From contig JAUMIR010000002.1 in NCBI GenBank assembly GCA_030847615.1, forward strand, positions 203,173,809 through 203,237,808: 64,000 nucleotides of DNA, written 5' to 3'. Below are positions 1-11,600 of the stretch, piece by piece. The position numbers and the translations under genes were made by a program. The stretch's first letter is position 1, and each line of letters begins with the position of its first letter. The notes under the pieces were generated by a model. The model ran no database searches, was not told where the DNA came from, and saw nothing but the letters and a program-made list of their open reading frames with translations. Source of the stretch: Gambelia wislizenii. Lineage: Eukaryota; Chordata; Lepidosauria; Squamata; Crotaphytidae.

Positions 1-349
1 AGAGGGGCGTGAGGAAAACGAAGTCGAGAGTCCGAGTCAAGCCAAAAATCACCAAAAAGCCAAGTAAAGGGGAAGAGCAGTACCGTAATCCAAAAATCAG
101 TCCGAGTCAGAAACAAGAAATAACGCTAGCGAGAGAGGTTCCTTCGAGCTGCAATACGTGGTGGAAAAAAAGGAACTGAGGGGATTTGGGCGGGAAGCCC
201 TTATAAAGGACCGTTAGGATGGGCGGAGTTACCGCCAAAAATGTATCAAAGCACATTCTGCCTAGCGATACTAGAAGGTTCCGTATGCTCTGCGCAGGCG
301 CAGGAATAACCCAACTGTGTGATTCACAGAGACCACAAAGAAGATCCTC
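1..349. mobile_element. DIRS terminal repeat (solo, or the end of an element continuing off the left edge)
   Basis: The stretch from about 165 to 349 (GGAACTGAGG, ACCGTTAGGATGGGCGGAG, CAGAAGGTTCC-type text, then TGTGATTCACAGAGACCA) matches the inverted repeat at 46874-47062 and the shorter copy at 33005-33112. It ends at GAAGATCC, exactly where the 33-kb copy ends. The inner part (1-165) resembles the sequence just inside the 47-kb repeat. This end uses the GAGACCA..GAAGATCC variant, not the variant at the ends of the 43-47-kb element. Confidence 0.7.
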
Positions 350-539
350 CTGATGCCTAGAGAGACCAGCTCCAGAGTGACTCTATGGTCCTCCAGATGC
401 CTAGAGAGACCTCTCACTGACAGTGGCTAAGTGAAACCATAGGTACTGATCCTGGACTAGAAAGGCCCCTCACCTCAACAAAGTGAGGCCAGAAAACTTT
501 CTTAAAGTACTGAATCTATGATTTGCTTCTGCTAGTAAG

Positions 540-2466
540 CAGTGGGTTCATCATTATTTTACACTTGTACACTTTGTACACTTGTAAATTTTTACCTCAC
601 CATGGCACTACCTTTCTGTGGTGGTGGGATTCTGTGCTCCTGCAAGGAAGGAGGATATGCTGACAGCAGCAATGCTGCTGGTATGGCCTCCTGTGTCAGA
701 CAGGCTTTTGTTGAGAAGCCAGCCCAAAAATGCCAAATGGCTACTAGGCAGCACCAGTAGTGAGGGCTGACACTGGCAGAGAATCTCTCAGAGACAACAA
801 CTGTGACACCATAGCTAACACCTGTTAGTACTATGCAGAAGGAGATACGGTAAACCCCTTTTCACATCTTTCACCATGAAAATCCTATAATGAGACAATC
901 CAAAATGAAACAATGATAGTGACAGAAGATGACACTACCAGAGTAGAAGGCACTCAACAAGCTACTGAGATACAACAGAAGACAACTATGGGTAGTGCTG
1001 TGGCTAATAAAGCGACTGGAGTCGAGCCAAATGGATGTTCAGCTGTTGATGTGCTCAGAGGTGAAAGGAAAAATGTGAAGCTGCACAACACCTATTATAA
1101 GAACATGGCTACTTATAATGCGAGAAACATGAATCAAGGGGCACTAGACACAGTAAAACAAGAAATGGAATGTATAAACATTGCAATACTTGGGGTGAGA
1201 GAGCTAAAGTAGATTGAAATGGGACATTTTGAGTCAAATATAAGTGTTTTACTCAGGTAATGAAAATCTAAGAAGAAATGGAATGGCATTAATAGCAAGG
1301 AGAGATGTAGCAAAAGCAGTCAAGGGATATAATGCAAAGTCTAACAGAATAATATCACTAAGACTTCAGGGAAAACCTATCAGTATAACCAAGTTTTTGT
1401 GTCAACTACAGATACAGTAGTAGTAGAAGAAGAAATTGAAAGATTCTGTGCTGGAGTCCAAGAAGGTATAATCCACACACCAAGAATTTAAATTTAATGA
1501 TAATGTAAAAATAGATTTGCACTATTCAGTCTAATTGACCAGGAGCTAGAAGAACTCTAGACTGAAGCTAGGGACATTGTCAGAGAGGAATGCAAAAACA
1601 CAATTTGTGCAGACAAAAAGAAAGAGAACCCTCAACAGATGAAACTCTTCAAGCACTTCAGGCCAGATGAGAAGCAAATGTAAACGGTGACAGAAATAAA
1701 GTCAGAACCTTGAATGCAACTGTTCAGCAATTTGTGTGTGGGGACAAGGAGAACTACTATAACAGTCAATGCAGAGAAATAGAAGATGACAACAAAAAAG
1801 GAAGAACAAGAAATCTCTTCCACAAGATCTGAGAAATCAAAGGGATATATAAACCAAGAGTGGGGATGCTCTGCAACCAGCCAGGGAACACATTATGGCA
1901 ACAATACACTGAAGAATGATATACAAGAGATGAAGATTTATTCAAGGAAGAACCATTTGAAGATGAACAGTTTTAGAAAGTGAACTGGAAGCTGCACCTG
2001 AAGTGTAAAGATATATCATTGAATACTAAAGTTAGGATTGCATTTCCCATTTCTATGCATGGTTGTGAAAGCTGGACAGTGAAGAAAGCTAATAGGAAGA
2101 AAATCAATTCATTTGAGATGTGATTGTTGGAGAAGAGTTCTATGGATAACATGGACTGCTAAAAAGACCAATAAATGAGTCCTAAAGCAAATCAAGCCTG
2201 AACTCTCCCAAGAAGAAAAGATGACTAATTTGAGACTGTTGTACTTTGGCCATAGCATGAGAAGATATGACCATAATGCTTGGTAAGGTAGAAGGCAGTA
2301 GGAAAAGAGGAAGACAGCATTCCAGGTGGATAGACTCAATCAAGGAAGCCATGGCCCTGAGCATGAAAAACCATTATTGATTATAGAGTGACTTCAAAGT
2401 TTCTCATTCATACAGTTGCATAAGTCAAAGTTGACTTGATGGCAGTTAACAACAACAACAACAACA
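540..2466 (+). mobile_element. BovB (RTE-clade) LINE, internally deleted
   Basis: An endonuclease segment runs from about 1110: MNQGALDTVKQEME, NIAILGVRELK, then LRRNGMALIARRDVAKAVKG and RIISLRLQGKPISIT. This is the BovB apurinic-endonuclease pattern (GKLDxVKQEMxRxNxxILGxxELKW). From about 1790 comes the linker text KGRTRNLFHKIREIKG. It then jumps straight to the C-terminus near 2020 (TKVRIAFPISMHGCESWTVK), so the reverse transcriptase core is missing. The 3' end carries GTTGACTTGATGGCA and a (CAA)n tail, as in squamate BovB. Several stops and frameshifts show it is dead. The 5' limit is approximate. Confidence 0.82.
2452..2466 (+). repeat. (CAA)n tail of the BovB copy
   Basis: Five tandem ACA/CAA units directly follow the BovB 3' end, as expected for an RTE-type microsatellite tail rather than poly(A). 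Confidence 0.85.
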
Positions 2467-2513
2467 CTTCAACAGTTCAACAACATTAGGCTAGGAAATG
2501 CCATCTTCCTGAC

Positions 2514-2605
2514 CTTTGTTGCAAGACCTCCAGCTTGTCATAGAGACCTGGTTTATTTGTTGCTTCAACTACATTGGGAGTTTTTACTGCATCAGCCATT
2601 AATTC
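2514..2605 (-). CDS. DNAH9: Dynein heavy chain exon 22 of those in the window (linker)
   Basis: 92 bp, phase 0 in and phase 2 out. The acceptor is TAACAG before GAATTA and the donor is AAAG followed by GTCAGG. It encodes [20 protein letters not shown], an invariant linker block. It is the most 3' exon visible. A BovB tail ends only 47 bp beyond its donor. Confidence 0.97.
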
Positions 2606-5600
2606 CTGTTAAGAGAAGAAAATGGATTTGTGAATCACTCAAGTAATTTTCTTTCTACTGGTAGTAATTCAGTAAAAGTGTGTGTGTGTGTGGTGGAGGG
2701 GGGATTTTCTCACTTTAAAATCCTTGTCAATTGAATCAAAACGCCTCGAGTCCTCAGGAAGCTGATTCCGAATGTCTTCTGACCCAATGAAAATGCTCTC
2801 CAGATGGCTCCAGGTTCTCTGGACTTCAAACCAGATGGATATCACAGAGTCAGCAGTGGATAGCTTCTGCTGCCAGCTGGTGACTTCCTGAAGGAAATGA
2901 GCTAAGTACTTAGAAGTCATCAAATTCTGGAGCTGCACCTGATTTTCTTCAAGGGTCTCTACAAGTACTTCATCAGACTTGAGCATCATGGTTCCAGTCC
3001 GATGGTGGGGCTCATGTTCAAATTGCATGGTAGACCAGGTAACATCGAGAGCTTTCAACACCTTCAAATTAAAAAAAAAAAGCATAGGCAGGAAGTTTCA
3101 GTTTTAGAACATATAAAAATAAATTTGCATATGCAGATGATCCTCCTGCATTTTGCTAAAATATTAAAGGGTATACATTGGTATCATATGCTTTGCAGTT
3201 ATGTTGTTGTATTGTTCATCAAATTTTGTTAATTCCTCTGGGTGCTTCATGAGGGCTAGCAGAGATTCAGTGTTGTGTAGAAAGGTTAGACTGATGGAGT
3301 GGAAGAATATAGAATATTCAAGTCCTCAGTGAGCCATCAAACACACTGAGTGATGTATGGGCAGCCACTTTTTGTCAGCCTGACCTCACAGGATTTTTGT
3401 AAAGATTAAGTGGAGTATTGGAGAGACATGTACACCACATTTAGTTCATCTGAGGGAATGTGGAAAATATATGTAATGGAAAAATAAACATTTAAGTATG
3501 GAGGGAACAAGCTCCATTCCCGATCATGCTTGGATTATACTGCCTAGGATAGGGAGGTATTTCTTAAGGAATACAATATTTTGGCAAAGTACAACACAAA
3601 TCAGATCATCCTTAGCTGTAGTATCTGCTTGCTGATTTTTCAGCCACATTTCTGCCTAGACATTGGCAATGCAGCAGCTGGAGAACGAGTAGTAATTGAT
3701 CAATAATAAGCAGAGCACTCAAAAAAATGACCTGCTTGAAGCTAAGGCAGGAAACTGCCTGGGGGTCATTTACACAGCAAAATAAATTTGATAAGAATTC
3801 ACCCAGATTCTTAATAGTTCACACATCTTTCGGCTCAAAGTCACTGTATTCAGAAGGAACCCCCCCAAAAAAACCCATAAGTTGCACAGTAAAAGCTTTT
3901 GCTATTTTTCCTGATTTTAAAAAATAAAGTTCTGTATATTTGTGCATTTTCGATCTTGTGAACTATCTGGTGTCAGCCTTCGTGAATATTTTTGGTGGGC
4001 AGGGACGGGACAAGGGGAGTGGTTACTACCTATGCCCTGTCCTGGTCAGGATTTTTTAATTACCAGCCCATCCAGTGCATTTTCTGCAGCCGTCTTCAAG
4101 GGATAAACAACCTATTGTTATCTCTGCCAAACTTTCTAATGGTGCCTGTTTCCAAAGTCTGACAAAAGGAGGATGGCAAGGGCATTGCCTGGAGCCATGC
4201 GGAGACAGTAGATTTGCTTGACCTATGGGGGGGGGGGAGAAAAGGTACAGGAGCAACTCTGTACATGTCATAGAAATATTAATCTTTTGGGGGGAAAATA
4301 GCCGTGGACATGCAGCACATAGGGCACGACAGGACCAAGGAGGAATGCTGGACAAAGAGTAAGACAATGCATCAAAAATACCAGGAGGTGATTGACCATA
4401 ACTCTAAAAGTGGAAACGACACGGCATCCATGCCCTTTTTGTAGAGCTGCATGCTATATTTGGAGGGGATTCAAACATGCACCCTAAAACAATTGCAAGA
4501 AGTTCATCTGTACAACAGGGACCAATTCCTGTGCCCAGGGGCAAGCAGTTCTTTCCAGCTCTGGAGAAAAGGTCCAGGAGCCGATGCCAAGAATCTCTAC
4601 TCATTTTCGATACTGAAGAAGGTATGGCAATTACTTTATTTCCCCCCGCCTTTCAATCCAAAGTGCCAAGAGTTTTAAAATCATAAGTGAAAATATTTGC
4701 ATGCCTGTGGCCAGTCCTGTTTGCGATAAGGATCTCTCTCTCTCTCTGGCTTTTCTTCGCAAACGAAGATTCAGGAAGGACTCATCCCGCGCTTTCTGCA
4801 AGCGCGCTGATGACTAAAAAGGCCAATCCGAGATAAACAAGTCCGGTTGCAAAAAGCACAGCAGAAGGTCTCCTTGGGTGATGTTTTTGGGTTGTGATTC
4901 TTTCTGCGTTGTCGTTTCTCTTCAAGACTTGTTCGTCGTGAGTTCTCAAATAAGGCTGCAGCATTGTGGATAGTGCGTCTCCATGCCTCCTGATGTGAGG
5001 CCAGGGCGGACCACTGTTGGTGATCAATTTGGCCGAGCCTGAGATGTTGTTTCAGGGAGTCTTTGTATCGCTTTTTTGGAGCGCCCCTCTTACGCTGACC
5101 CGTGGCGAGTTCACCGTAGAGTAGTATTTTTGGGAGGCGATGGTCCTCCATCCTAGAAACGTGCCCTGCCCAGCGCAGTTGCGTTCTCAATATCATGGCC
5201 TCAATGCTGGTGATCCCTGCTTGCTCAAGGACAGCAACATTCGTCACATAGTCAGTCCAGGGTATATTTAGGATTGTGCGTAGACAGCGCTGATGAAAGC
5301 GCTCGAGGAGTCGTAGGTGGTTGCGATAGGTGACCCATGTTTCAGATCCATAAAGGAGGATAGACAGTACGATGGCTCTATACACACTGATTTTTGTGCT
5401 TTGCCTCAGGTGTTTATTGCTCCAGACTCTTTTGTGAAGTCTTCCAAATGCACTATATGCCTTTGCTAATCTGTGATCGATCTCTTTGTCAATCTTGGCA
5501 TCTGAGGAGATGATGCTTCCCAGGTAGGTGAACTGCTGAACGGACTTGAGCACAGATTTGCCGACGGCAATGTGGGGATGGTGGTGTTCGTCCTGTGGTG

Positions 5601-8600
5601 CAGGCTGGTAAAGAACTTCTGTTTTCTTCAGGTTGACTTCTAGCCCAAACAGCTCTGCAGCTGTTGCAAAGCAGGATGTTAGGCGCTGCAGAGCTGCTTC
5701 TGTGTGGGCAACAAGGGCAGCATCATCGGCGAAGAGCAGCTCACGGACTAGATAGTTTAGAGTCTTAGTGTGAGCCCTCAGACGGCTTAAGTTAAACAAG
5801 CTACCATCAGTACGGTAGCGTATATAGATGCCATCGTCTTCTTCAAGCTCTGCCACAGCCCTTTGGAGCATCGTGCTAAAGAAGATTGTAAATAAAGTTG
5901 GTGCAAGAACACAACCTTGCTTCACTCCATTAGTTATTAGAGAGGGCTCAGAAAGAGCATTGCCATATCTGACTTGACCACGCTGTCCCTCGTGTAGCAA
6001 GATAATCATTTTAAGGAATTTGGGGGGACATCCTAGTCTTTCCAGGATCTGCCACAGGCCTTTTCTACTTACAGTGTCAAAGGCTTTGGTGAGGTCGACA
6101 AATGTTACATAGAGACCCTTGTTCTGCTCCCTACATTTTTCTTGCAGTTGCCTAAGGGCAAATACCATGTCTGTAGTACTCCTATTGGCTCTGAAGCCAC
6201 ATTGGCTTTCAGGGAGAAGTTCTTCTGCAATAGCAGGAACTAATCTGTTCAGGAGTATCCTTGCAAGGATTTTTCCAGCAATAGAGAGCAGTGTTATGCC
6301 TCGATAGTTTGAGCAATCGGATTTTGCTCCTTTTTTCTTGTACAGGGTGATAATGACTGCATCTCGGAGGTCTGATGGCAGTTCCCCTTTTTCCCAGCAA
6401 TTCACAAGGAATTCGTGGAATTTTTCGTGGAGTGCATGACCTCCGTGTTTCCAAACTTCAGGTGGGATTCCATCAATCCCAGCTGCCTTGCCGTTTTTCA
6501 TCTGCTGTATGGCCTTAAGGGTCTCTTCCAAAGTGGGAGCTATGTCCAATTCATTTTTCATTGGTTTTTGTATCATATATTGGATAGCTGAGGCTTGGAC
6601 TACTCGGTTGGCGCTAAAGAGACTTTGAAAATGTTCAGCCCAACGATTTAGGATGGAGGCTTTATCAGTAATTAATGTTTGACCATCTGTACTGCATAAG
6701 GAGCTTTGGACCTGATAAGTAGGTCCAAACACTGCTTTAAGAGCTTCATAAAATCCTCTATGATCACCCAGATCTGCACAGCGTTGTGTCTTTTCTGCTA
6801 TATTGATCCACCACTTGTTCTGCATGTCTCGGAGTTTTTGTTGTAGTTTGCTACATGTGAGGCGGAAAGCTGCTTTTCTTACATGACAGGTTGGCTGGGC
6901 GAGGTATGCCTGGTGAGTACATTTTTATTTTAAGCATAAGTGTTATCCCTTACTGCAAAAACTTAACTACTACCCCTATTTTGGTTGTTAAAAACCCTTA
7001 AATTGTGTGTCACCTTAACATTTTAGTTATCCCTCTTCCCATTTTTAATGACAACCGCTGCACTCTTGCAGCTCTGTTTAAGAGTGGGAAAATGCTAGAG
7101 GTTTTAAATAGGACCATGAACTCCAAATGGTTAGTTTAAATTACTCTGTTATTATTTGGAAAACTAAGCAAAATACCTTGTAAAACTGCATGGAATTATG
7201 AATTAGGTCTGAGGGTGTTTGATTTTGCTTTTAATCATGGTAATAAAATGGTCAGGGTAGTGTTGCCTCCTGATTCATGGAGCGCATCCTTTATATATTA
7301 TTCTAAAGGAAAATTAATCATGCTGGTGAGATTTATCAGAGAACTAATAGGCAATCCTATACATATTGGCTGCTTGGGGTTAGTTGTGGCTTATCAACAG
7401 TACCTATGCATTGGACATTCTGGGTTGGAGATGGCAATGGCGGATCTGGATCTCTCTGATCTTTATCCTGCATATCCCAGCCATAAAGGAGCCCGTTGAG
7501 GATGTGCTGTGTAGCTATGACAATGGCCTTTTAGGTCTTCCTTGGTGATTGGCCTTTGGCAGGAGGCTGAGAAGGGGGCCCATGAATACCTTGCATACAG
7601 CACTGTGTTGTAAAAATCCCTTCTTAATGAGTATCCTTGGACTAAGATGCTATTTTAAATGTAAACTATTATCTGTTACTGTAGTTAAGGGCAGGGGGTT
7701 CGTGAAAGTTTTAATGTTTAGGCTGAACATTCTTCTACTGAAATTTCCACAAACACTAACCATTATATATGTACCTCACAGACCCACAACGCTGGAGGAA
7801 CATGAGGGGGAGGATCAGACTGTAACTCTTACCTTGATGAAGGACATTCAAGTTAAATCCACTAACTTCAAGTTAACAGAAATTCAAGTTAAATCTCCCA
7901 GTAAATCCACTAACATTGAAAATGAGGCTGGAGATGAAGGATTTTCTTCTGATTTTGAACTGCTCTGGAGAATGCCAACAATGGTGATGTAACACTTAAA
8001 TTTGTTTCTTTTTTGTTTTACCATTATGAGTGTAAAAGAGTGTTGCTCATGGAAAAATTTTCACCTTTAAAATGTGTTACTCTGCCTTTTACTAATGTTA
8101 TATTCCACTTTTTTTAACAGCTTCTATTATGCCTAATTCAACTGCTGCTTTGACTCCTGAAGAAAGGCTTGCAATAAACAAGAAAAGGAAGTGTGTGAAC
8201 ACTGCTGAAGTCATGAGACACTCCTCCAAGCTAATGGACAAGATGCTTTCTCATTTAGATGAATTATCACAGAGGGAAGAGGCTAGATTTGAAAGGCTGG
8301 ACAAGGCTAATACTGAGAGAATTCAATTTGAGGATTTGGAACATAGATGAGACAGGGAGATACTTGAATCTAATCTTAAGGAAAGACATCTTTACTGGCA
8401 GCCATGGTACAGCAATTAACTGCACTCACTGCCCAGGGTACAACTGTGAGGAGGGTGGTGAGGAAAAGAAGAGCACCACAATCTCAAAACACAGTCACTG
8501 CTGTAGTCCAATCTGCATCACCCAATAATAGTCAGGTTGGAGATTTGACAGGTGGTGCGCAAAGTGCTCCTTCTGTAAAATCTAGACCAATCAGAAAAAT

Positions 8601-11600
8601 TAAGAAGCCAGAAGTCATGACCCTATGATTCTTTCAATGCATAGGACTGTCACATTGGCCAAGCACAATTTTCCTAGTAGTAAACAGTATTGCTTATTCT
8701 AAAAAGAAAATTAAAAAGCCAACATCAGATGTAGTAATAAAAAATAGTTTACTTTCAACAATGTTTCTTCTTATTTACACTGTTTACAAATAAACATATT
8801 CAAAATGAGAGACCAAAAAGGATACATGGGCAAAAGGTGGCTTGGGAGTGGGTTGGATAGTTTTTTGTAAAAAAGTAAGGGATCATCTTTTTTTGGCCAA
8901 ATTTAAGGGTTGGAAATAATACATGAAAGTTATGGTATATTCACAATTCTGAAAAAGCAACTTTTTATCTTGCATTTTGCTCCTCCAAGCACTACATCCT
9001 TTCCTCCAATGCAGCAAGCCTACCTTCTAGGCGAGCAGCTGAAAAAAATAAATAAAACAAATTCAGTATCATTGGAAGTTTTAATACAACATTATTATTA
9101 CCTATATTAAGTTTCAAAATTGTGATATACATACCAACAGCCTCTGTGATTGCTGCTACCAGATTTTGGGCTGGCTCACCCTTTGGTACAGCTATGGGTG
9201 CATTAACTGGAAAAATCAGAGGGTGTAATTAATTACATTTAAAAGATTTTGGTATTTCTAGCCACTAAATAAAAATGCACTGAATGCCAACCTGCAGCAG
9301 GTGCAGCTTCCTGTTGTCTTGGGGCACCTTCCTGACTGGAATCCTCTGAAAAGGAGTCTCCAATAACAGCCACCCGTTGCACATGGCTTCTCATCCCTAA
9401 AATTAAGAAGATACAGGTTTGGGGATTTTTAAAGGAGCATGTCAATAATACTGCTGGAAATATAGTAAGTGTGGAAAGTGACAACAGGAATGGGTGTTTA
9501 CATACCAGGGAGCCTTTTGTCTTGCCAGTCAGGCCTTCTGGCTGTTACCCACATGTTGTGGAGGAGGGTATAGAAGGGAGACCTTTCCCAGGATGGTGGG
9601 CTCCCATCAAAGGCCTCAAGAGCTTCATTGAAATGGGCCTTCTGTATCTTAAATTTTGATCAACACTGAAGGCCTGTTCTATTGTAGCCATTTCTCCTCA
9701 AGGAGGACGCAGCAGCAGCAAAAAAGTTGTGGTTGACCCTGTTAGAGGACTGCATGACTCTTTCGTGGCAGCCTTTCTGCTGCACTAGATTTTCCAGCAG
9801 GAGAGTGATTTCTTGAGTACGCCAGTAGGCCATTCTCCTGGCCATTCTCCTGCATCAGGGTCAGTCATCATAACACCATGACAAAAGTAGTGCTAAACCA
9901 GCCTTATATACTTCCGAGTTTACCGTTACACCCGGCCAATCGAAATTTAAAGTTCCTTTTTTAAAATTTAAAATCGGGAGAGGAGTAATGATGATTGGTG
10001 AAATGGGGCAGTAACACAGTGTAGTGATATTTTATGTGAAGAAGACTGATTATACTCAAAATATAAGGCCCTTGCATGGCAAAACAGGACGTAATAAAGT
10101 TGACTGCGTGCTTTGAAAAATACTAAGCAATAAATTGACAGTAAACAAGTCCCCACAGCAAGCGATTCTCTTGCTGTGCACACCTACCTATCAAAACACC
10201 ACCACTCAGCCTTGTGCTAATGGTTTATCATGTAAATAACTTCCTATGATAAAGGGGGTTGAAGCATCCCATTCATCACTGTGCATGACGATTGCCATGT
10301 AATGCTGTGTGCACTGTTGAACTGTATGATATAATTACAGGTAATTAAAAGTTCTGCAAGCTGTCAAAACTTAGATAGACAATTGTACTTAAAATAGTTT
10401 AAAGCATTAAAATAATGACATGGAATGGCGTTCCATTTTTAACATTTTTATTACAGAGGAACACAAAACCCATTTAAATCAGCAAGTAAAATGACATTAC
10501 ATAGTATGAATTGTCATGCATAAGAATCTGATGTTCAGTTTTATATCTCGTTCTGTGCTCCTTGTGCCAAAATTATTCTGTAAGTGCAGCACGCACCTCC
10601 TCTCCTTGCTCCTTTTTCTGTGCCTCAGTATTCAAAAGATGAGCCCCTATTGTGTTTAGAATGTAATAGTTGGATCTTTGTGGGTTTTCATCTAATACTC
10701 TTCTCTTTGTCTTGCAAATATTATGCAGTACAACACATGCACTTATTACTGAACATATATTCTCCTCTGCTACTTCAAGAGGTGCTGTTAAACATTGCCA
10801 CTGAGATTTCAGGCACCCAAAAGTACATTCAATACAATTTCTGTCTCTGTTGTGATGCTTATTGTACAGCACTTTCTTAGGTGTTAATCTACCTCTGTAA
10901 GGCATCATAAGCCACTTTTGGATTGGGTATGCCCCATCTGTTAATGCTAATGGGACTATCTATTTACCGAAAAGTGTTATCGTTGGATTCCCAGGGACAT
11001 AGATACCAGCTTCCATAGTCTCAAAGAATACAGAATTATGTAGCACCCTTGCATCATGGATTTTACTACTCCATCCAATTTCAACACTGACAGAGTCCAG
11101 TATGATCATATACACCCTGAAGTAACACAGAGTAACTATTTTTTTATTAATATATTTGTTCCCCTGCCTAATGGGGGGGGGGGCGGAATCATGGTGACAT
11201 GACATCCATCAAGCATGGCAATTACTTGCAGGTACCCCATCTATGCAAATCCTTCCATTATCTGAAAAAAGATAAATAATAAATATTTTATATTCCACAA
11301 CAGTTTTTCTTCAAAACACAGCTGCCTAAAGTTAATGTTATACTGTCGCAGGGATGATAGGTAATTCAAGGCAGAACACAACTAAACTATCAATCATGGA
11401 TCATATACATGGAAACTACTTTTCCCTTTTAAATTTCTGACAAAAGATGTTCTGTAACACTAAGGCAATAAGCAGTACACACGAAAATATGATACAGGAT
11501 TACTGAAGAGGAAATTATTTTGACATATGCAGATGATTCTAAATTAGGGATAATTAAAAAGGAAAGAGTAATGAATAGCTGCCTTTAAAACTATACCTCC

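Larger units (their letters stand above)
4732..6917 (-). mobile_element. 5'-truncated ingi/Vingi-like non-LTR retrotransposon, copy 1
   Basis: This element is homologous to 20330-22513, which shares its sequence from the CTCACCAGGCATACC text at about 6917 down to the 3' end. Copy 1 is cut there on the 5' side. The 3' end consists of the ORF stop, a perfect short hairpin and a (GA)n tail, with no poly(A). It carries one long intact ORF (next entry). The clade is inferred: reverse transcriptase without RNase H and a C-terminal zinc finger fit the ingi/Vingi group, but RTE-like families are not excluded. No clean target-site duplication was found. Confidence 0.85.

Noticed and set aside
542..760. 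Open frame of 72 codons at the BovB 5' side
   Set aside because: No recognisable protein pattern and located in a decayed LINE.
4732..6917. LINE copy 1 as BovB
   Set aside because: Its C-terminus has a CCHC finger, hairpins and a (GA)n tail. The true BovB at 540-2466 has a different C-terminal pattern and a (CAA)n tail.
11160..11190. G-run in the Harbinger transposase as programmed frameshift site
   Set aside because: The other exon also has frameshifts and stops, so a decayed homopolymer is the simpler reading.
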